The notes under the pieces were generated by a model. That model did not search any database. It was not told the DNA's origin and worked only from the letters and a program-made list of their open reading frames with translations. A stretch of 64,000 nt of DNA. Origin: Streptomyces rishiriensis. GTDB lineage: Bacteria; Actinomycetota; Actinomycetes; Streptomycetales; Streptomycetaceae. Position 1 is the first letter of the stretch; the number at the start of each line of letters is the position of its first letter. The stretch spans positions 62,001 to 126,000 of the forward strand of contig NZ_JAUSWV010000002.1 in the NCBI RefSeq assembly GCF_030815485.1, read 5' to 3'. Shown here piece after piece: positions 7,879 through 16,401 of the stretch. The translations under genes and the position numbers were made by a program.

Positions 7879-9516
7879 CTACGGCTGGAGTACTCCTGCT
7901 CCAGCACGCGACTGGAGTACCAGGCGGGCCCGCAGGTCGTCCACCAGCGCCGCCGCTGCCCCCAGGCCTGAGGCCGCCCCATACACGTGGTAGTCCGGAC
8001 GGATCAATACCGCGTCGGCCCCGTGGCGAGCCAGGAAAGTGCGGTAGACGCCGCCCACGTCGGCCACCGACATGTTCTGCGGCGTCCCGTCCTCGGGGAG
8101 CAGCGTCACCACGTGCGTGCCCAGATCCGTGAGGAAGGCCGACTGCTCCGCGTCGAGGTCGGCGGCCGTGCCCTCTGCCAGCATCAGAACGAAGCCGCGG
8201 CCGACCACATCGTCGAAAAGGCCAGTGCCTCCAAGGCCGCGTATCCGGCCCTGGGGGACCACCTCGCCCGCCGGGGATATGGGCGACCCGTCCACTCTCC
8301 GGTGAAGGAGCCCCTCTGTGAGGGGCAACGCCGGGTCCGGAACCGCCGGACCGCGGCCGCGGCGGCCTGCCAGGATCGTGGAATCGCGCTCGGCCGCAGC
8401 CACGGGGTCCGTCACGCAGATCACCCGGCCCAGCTGGACCGAGGACAGAATCGACTTGCGTACCTGCGCGCGGCGTTCCTCTGTGTAGGTGTCGAGAAGC
8501 GACTCCGGCGCGAGGCCGCCCACTACCAGGTCCAGCTTCCACACCAGGTTGACTACGTCGCGGATGCCCGAGCACATGCCCTGCCCGGCGAACGGCGGCA
8601 TCAGATGGGCCGCGTCCCCGGCCAGCAGTACCCGACCGACCCGCCACTGCTCGGCCCAGCGGGACTGGAAGATGTACGTGGTGCTGCGCAGCAGCGTCGC
8701 CGTGTCGGGGGTCACCCCGTAGGGAGCGAGAAGCCGCCAGGCGGTTTCCTCCCGGTTCAGGTCCGCGGCACGCTCGCCGGGCAGCCGCATGAACTCCCAG
8801 CGCCGGTGCCCCGGACCGCTGCCGACCAGGGTGGTAGGCCTGGCAGGGTCACAGATCTGGACGTTGGTGGGGACGAACTCGCCCGGCTCGTGCAGCTGCA
8901 CATCGCACAGCAGCCACTCGTAGGAAAAGCCGAGATCGGTGACCGGCACATCCAGACGGTCCCGGACGAAGCTGTTGGCACCGTCACAGCCCACCACCCA
9001 CCTCGCGGTGTACGTCTGGGCTGCGCCGTCCTCGTCCTCGGCCGTCACCACGACCCGGTCGTCTTGCTCCTCGATTCCCACCACCTGGCGGCCCTGTACC
9101 ACAGTCACTCCGGGCAGCCCGGCTGCCCGCGAGGCCAGCAGTTCCTCGAGGGCGGGCTGGTGCATGGTACTGGCGTCAGGCCACCCGTACGGGCCTTCTG
9201 GGCGAAAGACGATGTCGAGGAGTACCTCACCGTCGGCGGAATGCCACTGGTAACCGGTGGCGGGCTCGGTGATCCGGCCGAGGCTCGGGCCCGTCCCGCA
9301 GCCGACGAGCAGCCGTGCCGTCTCGCCGTCGAAGCTGGTCGCCCTGGGCAGGGTGTAGGGGCGTCGGCGCCGTTCCAGGACCATGGTCTGTCGGCCGCGC
9401 TGTGCCAGCAGGATCCCGAGAGTGGCCCCGACTGGGCCATTGCCGACGACAATCACGTCCACATCTGTCTCGGGGCTCGCGCTGGCGGACTGCTTGTGCG
9501 GTGACGTCTCGGGCAC
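7879..9516 (-). CDS. FAD-dependent aromatic hydroxylase, Rif-Orf19/MhpA-like
   Basis: A 545-residue class A flavoprotein monooxygenase. I chose the GTG at 9516 (GAGGGG six bases upstream); a TTG at 9555 in the same frame has no ribosome site. FAD motifs in order: GxGxxG as VIVVGNGPVGATLGILLAQRG-type near residue 20-40, the DG motif VVGCDGANSFVRDRL, and GD as RVLLAGDAAHLMPPFAGQG. Homologues in naphthalenic ansamycin clusters (Rif-Orf19, Hgc3) are needed for forming the naphthalene ring while the tetraketide is on the PKS. The dead KR3 and KR-less M2 found here fit that role. The C-terminal tail (LQSRAGAGVLQP) runs up to the IS relic and may have been altered by it. An ordinary 3-hydroxyphenylpropionate hydroxylase is the alternative. 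Confidence 0.8.
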   Translation of the reverse strand: MPETSPHKQSASASPETDVDVIVVGNGPVGATLGILLAQRGRQTMVLERRRRPYTLPRATSFDGETARLLVGCGTGPSLGRITEPATGYQWHSADGEVLLDIVFRPEGPYGWPDASTMHQPALEELLASRAAGLPGVTVVQGRQVVGIEEQDDRVVVTAEDEDGAAQTYTARWVVGCDGANSFVRDRLDVPVTDLGFSYEWLLCDVQLHEPGEFVPTNVQICDPARPTTLVGSGPGHRRWEFMRLPGERAADLNREETAWRLLAPYGVTPDTATLLRSTTYIFQSRWAEQWRVGRVLLAGDAAHLMPPFAGQGMCSGIRDVVNLVWKLDLVVGGLAPESLLDTYTEERRAQVRKSILSSVQLGRVICVTDPVAAAERDSTILAGRRGRGPAVPDPALPLTEGLLHRRVDGSPISPAGEVVPQGRIRGLGGTGLFDDVVGRGFVLMLAEGTAADLDAEQSAFLTDLGTHVVTLLPEDGTPQNMSVADVGGVYRTFLARHGADAVLIRPDYHVYGAASGLGAAAALVDDLRARLVLQSRAGAGVLQP

Positions 9517-9708
9517 GGGAAACCCCTCATCGCAGGGTGGCTGGCGCAGGCACAACTGCCGGAATCGGGACGGCGCAAGACTAACAATCCGTACCGGCGT
9601 TCGGGCCGCTCGAGGGCTTGGGACTATCAGATCTGGGGATACGCGGTTCCACCTGCACGAACCTAGGCTTCCTCTATTCCCTCACCAACCACGAGGAGCT
9701 CGTCCGGC

Positions 9709-10464
9709 ATGCATCAAGCAACGGCGCAGTTCGAGAAATGGGTGAGTGTCTCGCACCCCGCGCCGCAGAGCAATGTGCGGCTTGCGTGCCTTCCGTACGC
9801 GGGCGGCTCTGCAAGCTTCTTCTTCCCGGTGTCCAAGGCGCTGCACCCATCGGTGGAGGTGTTGGCCCTCCAGTACCCAGGTCGGCAGACCCGTCTCCAC
9901 GAACCGAGGATCGACAACATCCCCGAGTTCGCGGACCAGATCTTCGCCGCGCTGCGGCACCTGGACGACAAGCCACTGGCCCTGTTCGGCCACAGCATGG
10001 GCGCTGTCCTCGCGTACGAGGTGGCGCTGCGCATGCAGGACGCCGGGCTGCCTGCGCCGGTACGGCTGTTCGCGTCCGGCCGGCGGGCGCCGTCCCGCTA
10101 TGGTGACGAGCGGGTGCACACGGGGAGTGACGCTGAACTCGTGGCCGAGCTCAGGAAGCTCAGCGGAACCAACGAGATACTGCTCGGCGACCCGGAGGTG
10201 CTGGCGATGATCCTGCCGGCCATCCGCAGCGACTACACCGCCATTGAACGGTACCGGCACGAGCCCGGCCGACGCCTCGACTGCCCGGTGACCGTGCTCA
10301 CCGGAGACAGCGACCCCCGGGTCTCCCTTGATGAGGCCGAGGCATGGGCCGAGCACACCACCGGGGCGAGTGAAACGGAGGTCTTCCGGGGCGGCCACTT
10401 CTTCCTCGTAGACCGCGTAGCCGAGGTCATCGACCTGGTGGCCCGGCGACTGGGGCCGTTCTGA
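9709..10464 (+). CDS. Type II thioesterase
   Basis: A 251-residue alpha/beta hydrolase of the RifR/TEII type. The nucleophile elbow is FGHSMGAVLAYE (Ser96), and the catalytic His lies in GGHFFLVD near the C-terminus; the acid is likely the Asp in LTGDSDPRV. Family starts such as RLACLPYAGGSASFF are present. TEIIs remove wrong or stalled acyl groups from PKS carrier proteins, which helps an assembly line using an unusual extender. The ATG at 9709 has GAGGAG about ten bases upstream. It is divergent from the FAD monooxygenase across 192 bases that probably hold both promoters, although I could not place them. Confidence 0.9.
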   Translation: MHQATAQFEKWVSVSHPAPQSNVRLACLPYAGGSASFFFPVSKALHPSVEVLALQYPGRQTRLHEPRIDNIPEFADQIFAALRHLDDKPLALFGHSMGAVLAYEVALRMQDAGLPAPVRLFASGRRAPSRYGDERVHTGSDAELVAELRKLSGTNEILLGDPEVLAMILPAIRSDYTAIERYRHEPGRRLDCPVTVLTGDSDPRVSLDEAEAWAEHTTGASETEVFRGGHFFLVDRVAEVIDLVARRLGPF

Positions 10465-10611
10465 AAGACCTCCGCGACGTCGCGGCACCTGACACGCTTC
10501 CCCGCTGCCTCAAGTGCATGCGAGGAACCCGCAACTCACCGAGCGCACCGCTCCGAGACCTCGGCAGCGCACGGCGAAAGCACGCACCGAACACCGCGCC
10601 CCTCCTTCTCC

Positions 10612-10639
10612 CCCGGAGGTCACAAGAGAGGCCTCCGGG
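10612..10639. terminator. Hairpin, possible terminator of thioesterase transcript
   Basis: CCCGGAGG (10612-10619) and CCTCCGGG (10632-10639) form a perfect 8-base stem with a 12-base loop, about 150 bases after the thioesterase stop and before the gene remnants. There is no T-run, as is common in Streptomyces. It could equally be a leader structure. Confidence 0.35.
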
Positions 10640-10680
10640 CCTGCAGACCAACCCGACCCTTAATCGGGAGAGAAGCAGAG

Positions 10681-10905
10681 ATGCCCCTGGCCGCCCCCAC
10701 GCCGACGATCGCCGGCTGGAGCCTGCGGGACGCGCTCGCGAGCTACGAGCACCCGTGGATCGAGGTACACCTCGGCAACGTGTGGGCGCGGGAGCAGTTC
10801 CGGCACGAATCGATCACCGCTTCTCCGGCCTCCGGCGTCGTGGTAGGCCTCGGCGCGTCCGGCTACCGCCTGGCGGCCCGAGCCCTATTGCCCGTAACCG
10901 CGCGC
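10681..10905 (+). pseudogene. RifJ-like type II (amino)dehydroquinate dehydratase, 3' remnant
   Basis: The frame starting at ATG 10681 encodes WSLRDALASYEHPWIEVHLG, then NVWAREQFRHESI and SGVVVGLGASGYRLAARAL. This is the C-terminal ~65 residues of type II dehydroquinases, including the catalytic His of the EVHL motif and the substrate-binding stretch. The first ~80 residues, with the LNLLG motif, the flexible Arg loop and the catalytic Tyr, are absent, and I do not find them upstream in any frame. Downstream of ~10905 the frame loses homology. In rifamycin biosynthesis RifJ converts aminoDHQ to aminoDHS. This copy cannot do so; another enzyme must supply the step. Confidence 0.75.
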
Positions 10906-10909
10906 TCCG

Positions 10910-11125
10910 ATGACCAAGCCGACGCCGGACCGGCGCGCCGCCAGCGCGGACATCGCTGTGCCGTGCCGCGTGGTCTCTCTCGCCCAGGACCTGGTCGCCA
11001 CGCCCGTATACGGCCGCGAGCTCGCCGACACGATCCCCGGCGCCACGTTCGAGGTCGTCGACGACGCGGGGCACTCCGGGTACCTGGGAACACGCGATGC
11101 GCGCGCCGCCCCTCGACGCCCGTAG
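10910..11125 (+). pseudogene. Alpha/beta hydrolase C-terminal remnant
   Basis: This short frame reads ADIAVPCRVVSLAQDLVA, TPVYGRELADTIPGATFEVV and DDAGHSGYLG, the usual end of alpha/beta hydrolases with the catalytic Asp (SLAQD) and His (DAGH). The nucleophile half is missing. It is joined almost directly to the RifJ-like remnant in another frame, so one deletion probably removed the middle of this two-gene stretch. Confidence 0.6.
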
Positions 11126-11222
11126 ACGGCAGCAGACGGGTCCTGTACGCGGGGTGAGGGCCGAGCCCGACCCAGAAAAACCGATCGTTTCACCAGCCTC
11201 ACATGGCTTGACGAGGAGCCCG

Positions 11223-12581
11223 ATGATGTCACTCTCCGATGCAATACGTGCCGGTGCCGGCCCGCAGGAACTGGCCGCCGCGGAAGTACCGGCGGAGTTC
11301 CTCGCCGCGCACCTGCGGATCGAGGACGAGAAGATCTTCGAGGGGATCGAAGGCGACCGCGACGTGCGCAAGACCCTCCACGTGGGCACGGTGCCGATGC
11401 CGGAACTCGCGCCCGACGAGGTGCTGATAGCCGTCATGGCCAGCTCCATCAACTACAACACGGTCTGGTCCGCGACCTTCGAACCGTTGTCGACCTTCGG
11501 CTTCCTCCAGGCCTACGGGCGCCAGGGCGGCTGGGCGAAGCGGCATGACCAGCCCTTCCACGTCCTCGGCTCGGACGCCGCCGGAGTGATCGTCCGCGCC
11601 GGTTCCGGCGTGCGGCGCTGGCGGGTCGGTGACCACGTGCTGGTCAACGCGGCCTGTGTCGAGGACCAGGAGGCGTCCGTCCAGGCCGACGGGATGCTCA
11701 GCGAGAACCAGCTCGCATGGGGCTTCGAGACCAACTACGGCGGCCTCGCCCACTACACCATCGCCCGGGCCAGCCAGTTGATCCCCAAGCCGGCACACCT
11801 GACCTGGGAGGAGGCCGCCTCGGTCCCGGCCTGTGCCGGAACCGCCTACCGGATGCTGGTCAGCGACCGCGGCGCACGGATGAAGCAGGGGGACGTGGTC
11901 CTGATCTGGGGCGCGTCCGGCGGACTGGGAGCCTACGCCGTTCAGTTGGTGAAGAACGGCGGCGGCATCGCCGTCGGAGTCGTCGGCTCCGAGGAGAAGG
12001 CGCGAGTGGCGCGCGCCCTCGGCTGTGACCTGGTGATCAACCGTGAGGAGTACGGCTTCGGCAGTGACGCCGGCGACGAGCCGGCGGTCGCGCTGGCGCA
12101 GGGGAAGCGGCTGGGCCGGCTCATCCGTGACGGCGTGGGCGAGGATCCGCACATCGTCTTCGACCACGTGGGCCAATCCACCTTCGGTATCTCGGTGTTC
12201 CTCGCGCGGCGCGGAGGCACCGTGGTGACCTGCGGTTCGAGCACCGGCTACCAGCACCGGTTCGACAACCGCTATCTGTGGATGCGGCTCAAGCGCATCA
12301 TCGGCAGCCACGTGGCGAACCTCCAGGAACAGGTCGACACCGCACGACTGTTCGGCCAGGGATCGCTGGTGCCCGCACTGACCTCGCTGTTCCCGCTGGA
12401 GGAGGCCGGCGTGGCGACCCGGCTGGTGCAGCTCAACCAGCACATCGGCAAGGTGGGCGTGCTCTGCCTGGCCGACCGTCCGGGCCTGGGTGTGACCGAC
12501 CCCGAGCGGCGCGCCCGGATCGGCGAGGACCGACTGACCCTGATGCGCGCGTACGCGCACGACAGCGGGCGGGCGGCGTGA
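11223..12581 (+). CDS. Crotonyl-CoA carboxylase/reductase family (alkylmalonyl-CoA forming)
   Basis: A 452-residue medium-chain dehydrogenase/reductase of the CCR clade. It starts at the ATG at 11223 (GAGGAG four bases upstream; the next codon is also ATG). The NADPH site is WGASGGLGAYAVQLVKNGG. Residues equivalent to the CO2-binding set described for Kitasatospora CCR appear to be present: an Asn in SSINYNTVW, Phe-Glu in WGFETNYGG and a His in GSHVANLQE. These enzymes reduce an enoyl-CoA and carboxylate it to an alkylmalonyl-CoA. With the coupled KAS III and dehydrogenase genes downstream the substrate is probably a chain-extended, possibly branched enoyl-CoA such as 4-methylpent-2-enoyl-CoA, giving isobutylmalonyl-CoA. 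Ethylmalonyl-CoA is the simpler alternative. Confidence 0.9.
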   Translation: MMSLSDAIRAGAGPQELAAAEVPAEFLAAHLRIEDEKIFEGIEGDRDVRKTLHVGTVPMPELAPDEVLIAVMASSINYNTVWSATFEPLSTFGFLQAYGRQGGWAKRHDQPFHVLGSDAAGVIVRAGSGVRRWRVGDHVLVNAACVEDQEASVQADGMLSENQLAWGFETNYGGLAHYTIARASQLIPKPAHLTWEEAASVPACAGTAYRMLVSDRGARMKQGDVVLIWGASGGLGAYAVQLVKNGGGIAVGVVGSEEKARVARALGCDLVINREEYGFGSDAGDEPAVALAQGKRLGRLIRDGVGEDPHIVFDHVGQSTFGISVFLARRGGTVVTCGSSTGYQHRFDNRYLWMRLKRIIGSHVANLQEQVDTARLFGQGSLVPALTSLFPLEEAGVATRLVQLNQHIGKVGVLCLADRPGLGVTDPERRARIGEDRLTLMRAYAHDSGRAA

Positions 12582-12583
12582 CC

Positions 12584-13621
12584 ATGGAAAGGGAACAGGG
12601 GTACGTCACATCCGTGCTGGGGACCGGCTCCTACCTGCCCGAACGGGTGGTGACCAACGAGGAGATCGAGGCCCGGGTACCCGGTGCCTCCGCCGAGTGG
12701 ATCGCCGACCGGACCGCCATCGTCGAACGGCGGTACGCGGCACCGGACGAGGCAGCGTCCGACCTCGCCGTCCACGCCGCGCGCGCCGCCTTGGACCAGG
12801 CCGGACTGGACGCGGACGGCATCGACTTCATCATCGTCGCCACGACGACCGGTGACGCCCCGATCCCCTCCACCGCGTCACTGGTGCAACTGGCGCTCGG
12901 CGCCCACCGGGCCGCCTGTTTCGACGTCAACATCGCCTGCACGGGGTTCGTCACCGCGCTGTCCATCGCCCGGGCGTACGGGGCGCTGGACTCGACGACG
13001 AAGGTCCTGGTCATCGGCACCGACGTGTGGACCCGGTTCATCGACTTCGACAACCGGGCGACCAGTGTTCTGTTCGGGGACGGAGCCGGGGCCGCGGTCA
13101 TCGGCTCCGTCCCGCATGCGCCCGGCGATCCGGAACGCGGCCTGCTGAAGGTCGAGTTGGTGAGCCGGGCCGAGTCCCACGAGCTGATCAGCATGCCGGC
13201 CGGGGGCAGCCGCCGTCCCGCCTCCGTCGAGACGGTCGCGGACGGGGGCCACCTGCTGAGCATGCAAGGCCGGGGGGTGCGCGATTTCGTCCTGGACAAC
13301 GTCCCGGGCCTCATCGCCGGGCTGCTCAAGCGCTCCGGCTACGAACCGGCCGACGTGCAGCACTTCGTGCCGCACCAGGCCAATGGCCGGCTGGTGGCGG
13401 AACTGGCCGAGGTCAGTGGCCTGGAGCGGGCGGACACCCATCTGCCGTTGCGTCACAGCGGCAACATCGGTTCCGCGTCGGTGCCGGTCGCACTTGACGC
13501 GGCCAACCGTTCCGGCGTGCTACGGGACGGCGATCTGGTGCTCCTGGCGGGCTTCGGCGCGGGTATGGCTGCCGGTGCCGCCCTGCTGCGCTGGACCGTG
13601 ACCGAGGGCGGGACTCGATGA
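12584..13621 (+). CDS. 3-oxoacyl-ACP synthase III (KAS III) for extender-unit synthesis
   Basis: A 345-residue FabH-like ketosynthase. The catalytic triad is visible: Cys in NIACTGFVTALS, His in VPHQANGRL and Asn in HSGNIGSASV. The start is ATG 12584; a GTG at 12578 overlapping the upstream TGA is also possible, and either way it is coupled to the CCR gene. In the CCR/KAS III/dehydrogenase triads of ansamycin producers this enzyme condenses a short acyl-CoA, for example isobutyryl-CoA, with malonyl to give a 3-oxoacyl thioester. That is then reduced, dehydrated and carboxylated. Acyl preference cannot be read reliably from sequence. A role in fatty-acid priming is less likely given the operon. 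Confidence 0.85.
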   Translation: MEREQGYVTSVLGTGSYLPERVVTNEEIEARVPGASAEWIADRTAIVERRYAAPDEAASDLAVHAARAALDQAGLDADGIDFIIVATTTGDAPIPSTASLVQLALGAHRAACFDVNIACTGFVTALSIARAYGALDSTTKVLVIGTDVWTRFIDFDNRATSVLFGDGAGAAVIGSVPHAPGDPERGLLKVELVSRAESHELISMPAGGSRRPASVETVADGGHLLSMQGRGVRDFVLDNVPGLIAGLLKRSGYEPADVQHFVPHQANGRLVAELAEVSGLERADTHLPLRHSGNIGSASVPVALDAANRSGVLRDGDLVLLAGFGAGMAAGAALLRWTVTEGGTR

Positions 13622-14496
13622 GGACGACGGTGGAACGACTGGGCGTGATCGGTGGCGGGACGATGGGCGCAGGCATTGCCGAGGTGAGCCTGCGCGCCGG
13701 GGTGGAGGTGACGGTCCTGGTCTCCGCCCCGCACCGGATCGAGGACGCGGTCGGACGGCTGACGGCCGCGTTCGCCCGCGCGGTGGCCAAGGGCCGGATG
13801 ACGGTGCCGGAGCAGGCGGCGGCCATGGCCGGGTTGCGGGTCACCGCCGATGTCGAGAACCTCGCGGACCGGCAGTTCGTCGTGGAGGCCGTGGCCGAGA
13901 GACTCGATGTGAAACGACGGGTGTTCAAGGCGGTGGACGGGGTGCTGGCCGACCCTGCGGCCGTCCTGGCCTCGACGACCTCCAGCCTGCTGGTCGGCGA
14001 TCTGGCGGACGCCACCGGCAGAGCCGGGTCCGTGGTGGGCATGCACTTCTTCAATCCCGTACCGCTGATGCCCCTGGTCGAGGTGGTGGTGACGGACCGC
14101 ACCTCGCAACAGTGCGCCGCGTCGGCCGAGTCCTTCGCCAGGGACACCCTCGGCAAGGAGGTGATCCGCACCGCTGACCGAAGCGGGTTCGTGGTCAACG
14201 CCCTGCTCGTGCCGTATCTGATGGCGGCGGTCAGGATGTACGACCAGGGCATCGCCGACGCCGACGACATCGACCGGGGAATGGTGCTGGGCTGCGGACA
14301 TCCCATGGGTCCGCTTGCGCTGCTCGATCTGATCGGGATCGACACGATCACCGACGTGGCCCGCTCGATGGCGGAGAACTCCGCCGACCTGGTCCCCGAG
14401 CTGCCCCTTTTGCTCACCCGGATGGTCCGGGAGGGCAGACTGGGCCGCAAGACGGGCCACGGCTTCCACCGGTACGACGATTCCTCCGGATCCTGA
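13618..14496 (+). CDS. 3-hydroxyacyl-CoA dehydrogenase (3-hydroxybutyryl-CoA dehydrogenase-like)
   Basis: A 292-residue protein whose ATG overlaps the KAS III stop (ATGA at 13618-13621). The N-terminal Rossmann fold starts LGVIGGGTMGAGIAEVSLRAG. The catalytic His is in GMHFFNPVPLMPLVE, and the C-terminal helical domain has GFVVNALLVPYL and GHPMGPLALLDLIGID, all standard for the family. It would reduce the 3-oxoacyl-CoA made by the upstream KAS III to the 3-hydroxyacyl-CoA on the way to the enoyl-CoA substrate of CCR. No dedicated dehydratase is present, so a housekeeping crotonase must complete the path. The order CCR-KAS III-HBDH matches divR-divT-divS style sets in function. Confidence 0.88.
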   Translation: MRTTVERLGVIGGGTMGAGIAEVSLRAGVEVTVLVSAPHRIEDAVGRLTAAFARAVAKGRMTVPEQAAAMAGLRVTADVENLADRQFVVEAVAERLDVKRRVFKAVDGVLADPAAVLASTTSSLLVGDLADATGRAGSVVGMHFFNPVPLMPLVEVVVTDRTSQQCAASAESFARDTLGKEVIRTADRSGFVVNALLVPYLMAAVRMYDQGIADADDIDRGMVLGCGHPMGPLALLDLIGIDTITDVARSMAENSADLVPELPLLLTRMVREGRLGRKTGHGFHRYDDSSGS

Positions 14497-14517
14497 CCCG
14501 CCGACCGACCCGATCAC

Positions 14518-14537
14518 GGTCCGGCCGGGCACGGACC
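14518..14537. terminator. Hairpin between convergent genes
   Basis: GGTCCG (14518-14523) pairs with CGGACC (14532-14537) across an 8-base loop and is followed by TTT. It lies in the 56-base gap between the convergent dehydrogenase and phosphatase genes, so it may end transcription from both sides. Confidence 0.45.
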
Positions 14538-14552
14538 TTTCCCCATGTCGCT

Positions 14553-15308
14553 TTAGTCCCCTAGGCGCCTCGATCGTCCATTGGGGCAGAGTTCAGTCGG
14601 TTCGGCCCCGTGGACGGCCGGGACGACCGGGCAGAGGACGAGCAGGTCGGCGGGCCGTTGCAGGACGATGTCAGGGCCGGCGGCGAGCAGTCCGATCTCG
14701 TCGTGGCAGCCCCAGAGTGCGGCTGCGGCGGTGACGTCGGCGCCGTGGGCGCTGGCCAGGTCGGTGGGGGCGTCGCCGATCATGATGGCCCGGTCTGCGG
14801 GAACGTTGAGGAGTTCGAGCGCGCGTCTGACGATGTCGGGGGCGGGCTTGGGCCGGGGCACCTCGTCTGAGCCGATGACGTGGGCGAAGTACGGAAGCAG
14901 GCCGAGGACGCCGAGCAGGGACCGGGCGCGCTCGCCTGCCTTGCCGGTGGCGATGGCTAGCCGGAGGCCGCGCTCGTTCAGCATCCTCAGCACATCGACA
15001 ACACCGTCGTACACCTGAACCTGGTGGGCGAGCCGGTAGCTCTCACGGACGAAGGGCTCCTCCATCTCCAGCGGAAGGCCCATGATCCGCATGATGTCGG
15101 GAAAGTAGCGGCCCTGATGGCGCTGGTACTCCTCGAAGGGCGCCGCGCCCGGGCCGACGACCTCGGCGTAGGCGAGGGAGAAGGCCTCGCCCATCACGGC
15201 GAAGCTGTCGACGACAACTCCGTCGAGATCGAAGATGACTGCTTGTCTGGAGCCTGGGGAGTGCTGTTCGGAGGTCGTTGCCGCGTGGTGTTCCGACCCT
15301 GTGGTCAT
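14553..15308 (-). CDS. rifM: HAD-superfamily phosphatase of AHBA pathway (RifM-like)
   Basis: A 251-residue HAD phosphatase starting at ATG 15308 with GAGG upstream; open frame further upstream is a shadow of rifL. Motif I is VIFDLDGVVVDS (nucleophile Asp), motif II lies near LAIATGKAG, motif III is RPKPAPDIV, and motif IV is MIGDAPTDL. RifM homologues act together with RifL and RifN in making the aminosugar phosphate precursor of the aminoshikimate pathway. It is the last gene of the AHBA block, 7 bases after rifL. In the rifamycin cluster rifN follows next, but here a convergent operon does. The symbol is by homology and gene order. Confidence 0.85.
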   Translation of the reverse strand: MTTGSEHHAATTSEQHSPGSRQAVIFDLDGVVVDSFAVMGEAFSLAYAEVVGPGAAPFEEYQRHQGRYFPDIMRIMGLPLEMEEPFVRESYRLAHQVQVYDGVVDVLRMLNERGLRLAIATGKAGERARSLLGVLGLLPYFAHVIGSDEVPRPKPAPDIVRRALELLNVPADRAIMIGDAPTDLASAHGADVTAAAALWGCHDEIGLLAAGPDIVLQRPADLLVLCPVVPAVHGAEPTELCPNGRSRRLGD

Positions 15309-15315
15309 GCGGTCC

Positions 15316-16401
15316 TCACCTGTGGGGGGCGAATTGGGGCGCGTGGTCCGCAGGTCGCGCGGCGCGGGCCGATGCGTAGAAGCTTTCGACCAGCTGGACG
15401 GTGTTACGGGCCTGGGCGACGGCCACGCCGCGTCGGCCCGGGTCGGCCAGGAGCCCGGCGAGGCCGTCGAGCTGGCGTCCGTACTCGGTGCCGATCGGCT
15501 CGGCGGGCAGCGGGATCTGCTGTGTGGTGCCTTCCCGGGTGAGGGTGAGCACCCGTTCGGGGGCCCGGTTGGGACTGAAGCCGAAGGTGCAGTGCAGCCG
15601 TGCCGTTCCCTTGCTGCCCTCGATGGTGATGACGGAGGCGTCCAACGCCTCGTGCGAAGCCCAGCTGGCTTGTAACGAGACCGAGATGCCGTCCTCGCGG
15701 AGCAGGAAGCCTCGGGCGGTGTCCTCGACGTTGCCGGCCGGGACGTCGGTGGGCTGGTCCTCGCGCCAGGTAGCGGACCAGGCACCGCTGCTGACGAAGT
15801 CGTCGGAGACCGAGCCGATCACCTGGGTGACGGGGGCGGGGCCGAGGAGGTAGGTGAGGACGTCGAGCAGGTGCCAGCCGAGGTCGACGAGTACACCGCC
15901 ACCGGACTTGCTGCGCTGGGTGAACCAGCCGCCGGGCTGCGGCACGCCGCGCGCCCTGACCCAGGCCAGGGTGACATGGCGGATCCGGCCAACCTGGGGC
16001 AGCAGCTCGGCAAGCTTTTGTACGTCGCCGCGGTGGGCGGCGGCGCTGCCGGCGAGCAGTATCCCGCCGTTCTGTTCGGCCGCGGCGAGGGCGTCCGCCT
16101 CGGCGGTGGTCAGGCAGACCGGCTTCTCCAGGAAGACGGAGATCCTGCGGCGGAGCAGGGCGGCCGCTACCTCGGCGTGCAGATGGTTGGGTACGGCGAC
16201 GACGGCGATGTCGACCGTGCGGGGGCCGAGGGCGTCCATGGTGGTGTGGGCGGGCACGCCCATCGCCACGGCGGCTGCCCGGGAGGCCGGGTCGGGGTCG
16301 ACGGCGGCGACCACCTCGAAGTCCTCGTGCTCGCTCAGCAGTCGGAGCCACAGCTCGCGGCCTGCCCAGCCGAGCCCGACGACGGCAGCCCGGACCTTCA
16401 T
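15316..16401 (-). CDS. rifL: Gfo/Idh/MocA oxidoreductase of AHBA pathway (RifL-like)
   Basis: A 361-residue NAD(P)-dependent oxidoreductase. Its ATG at 16401 overlaps the AHBA synthase stop (ATGA). The N-terminal nucleotide-binding motif is AAVVGLGWAGRELWL, followed by the family motif FLEKPVCLTTAEAD with the catalytic-site Lys; DLGWHLLDVLTYLLG is the conserved D..H helix of the Gfo/Idh/MocA C-terminal domain. RifL works with RifK to turn UDP-glucose into UDP-kanosamine by oxidation at C3 followed by transamination. The coupling to rifK fits that partnership. Order and overlap match the rif cluster. Confidence 0.88.
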   Translation of the reverse strand: MKVRAAVVGLGWAGRELWLRLLSEHEDFEVVAAVDPDPASRAAAVAMGVPAHTTMDALGPRTVDIAVVAVPNHLHAEVAAALLRRRISVFLEKPVCLTTAEADALAAAEQNGGILLAGSAAAHRGDVQKLAELLPQVGRIRHVTLAWVRARGVPQPGGWFTQRSKSGGGVLVDLGWHLLDVLTYLLGPAPVTQVIGSVSDDFVSSGAWSATWREDQPTDVPAGNVEDTARGFLLREDGISVSLQASWASHEALDASVITIEGSKGTARLHCTFGFSPNRAPERVLTLTREGTTQQIPLPAEPIGTEYGRQLDGLAGLLADPGRRGVAVAQARNTVQLVESFYASARAARPADHAPQFAPHR

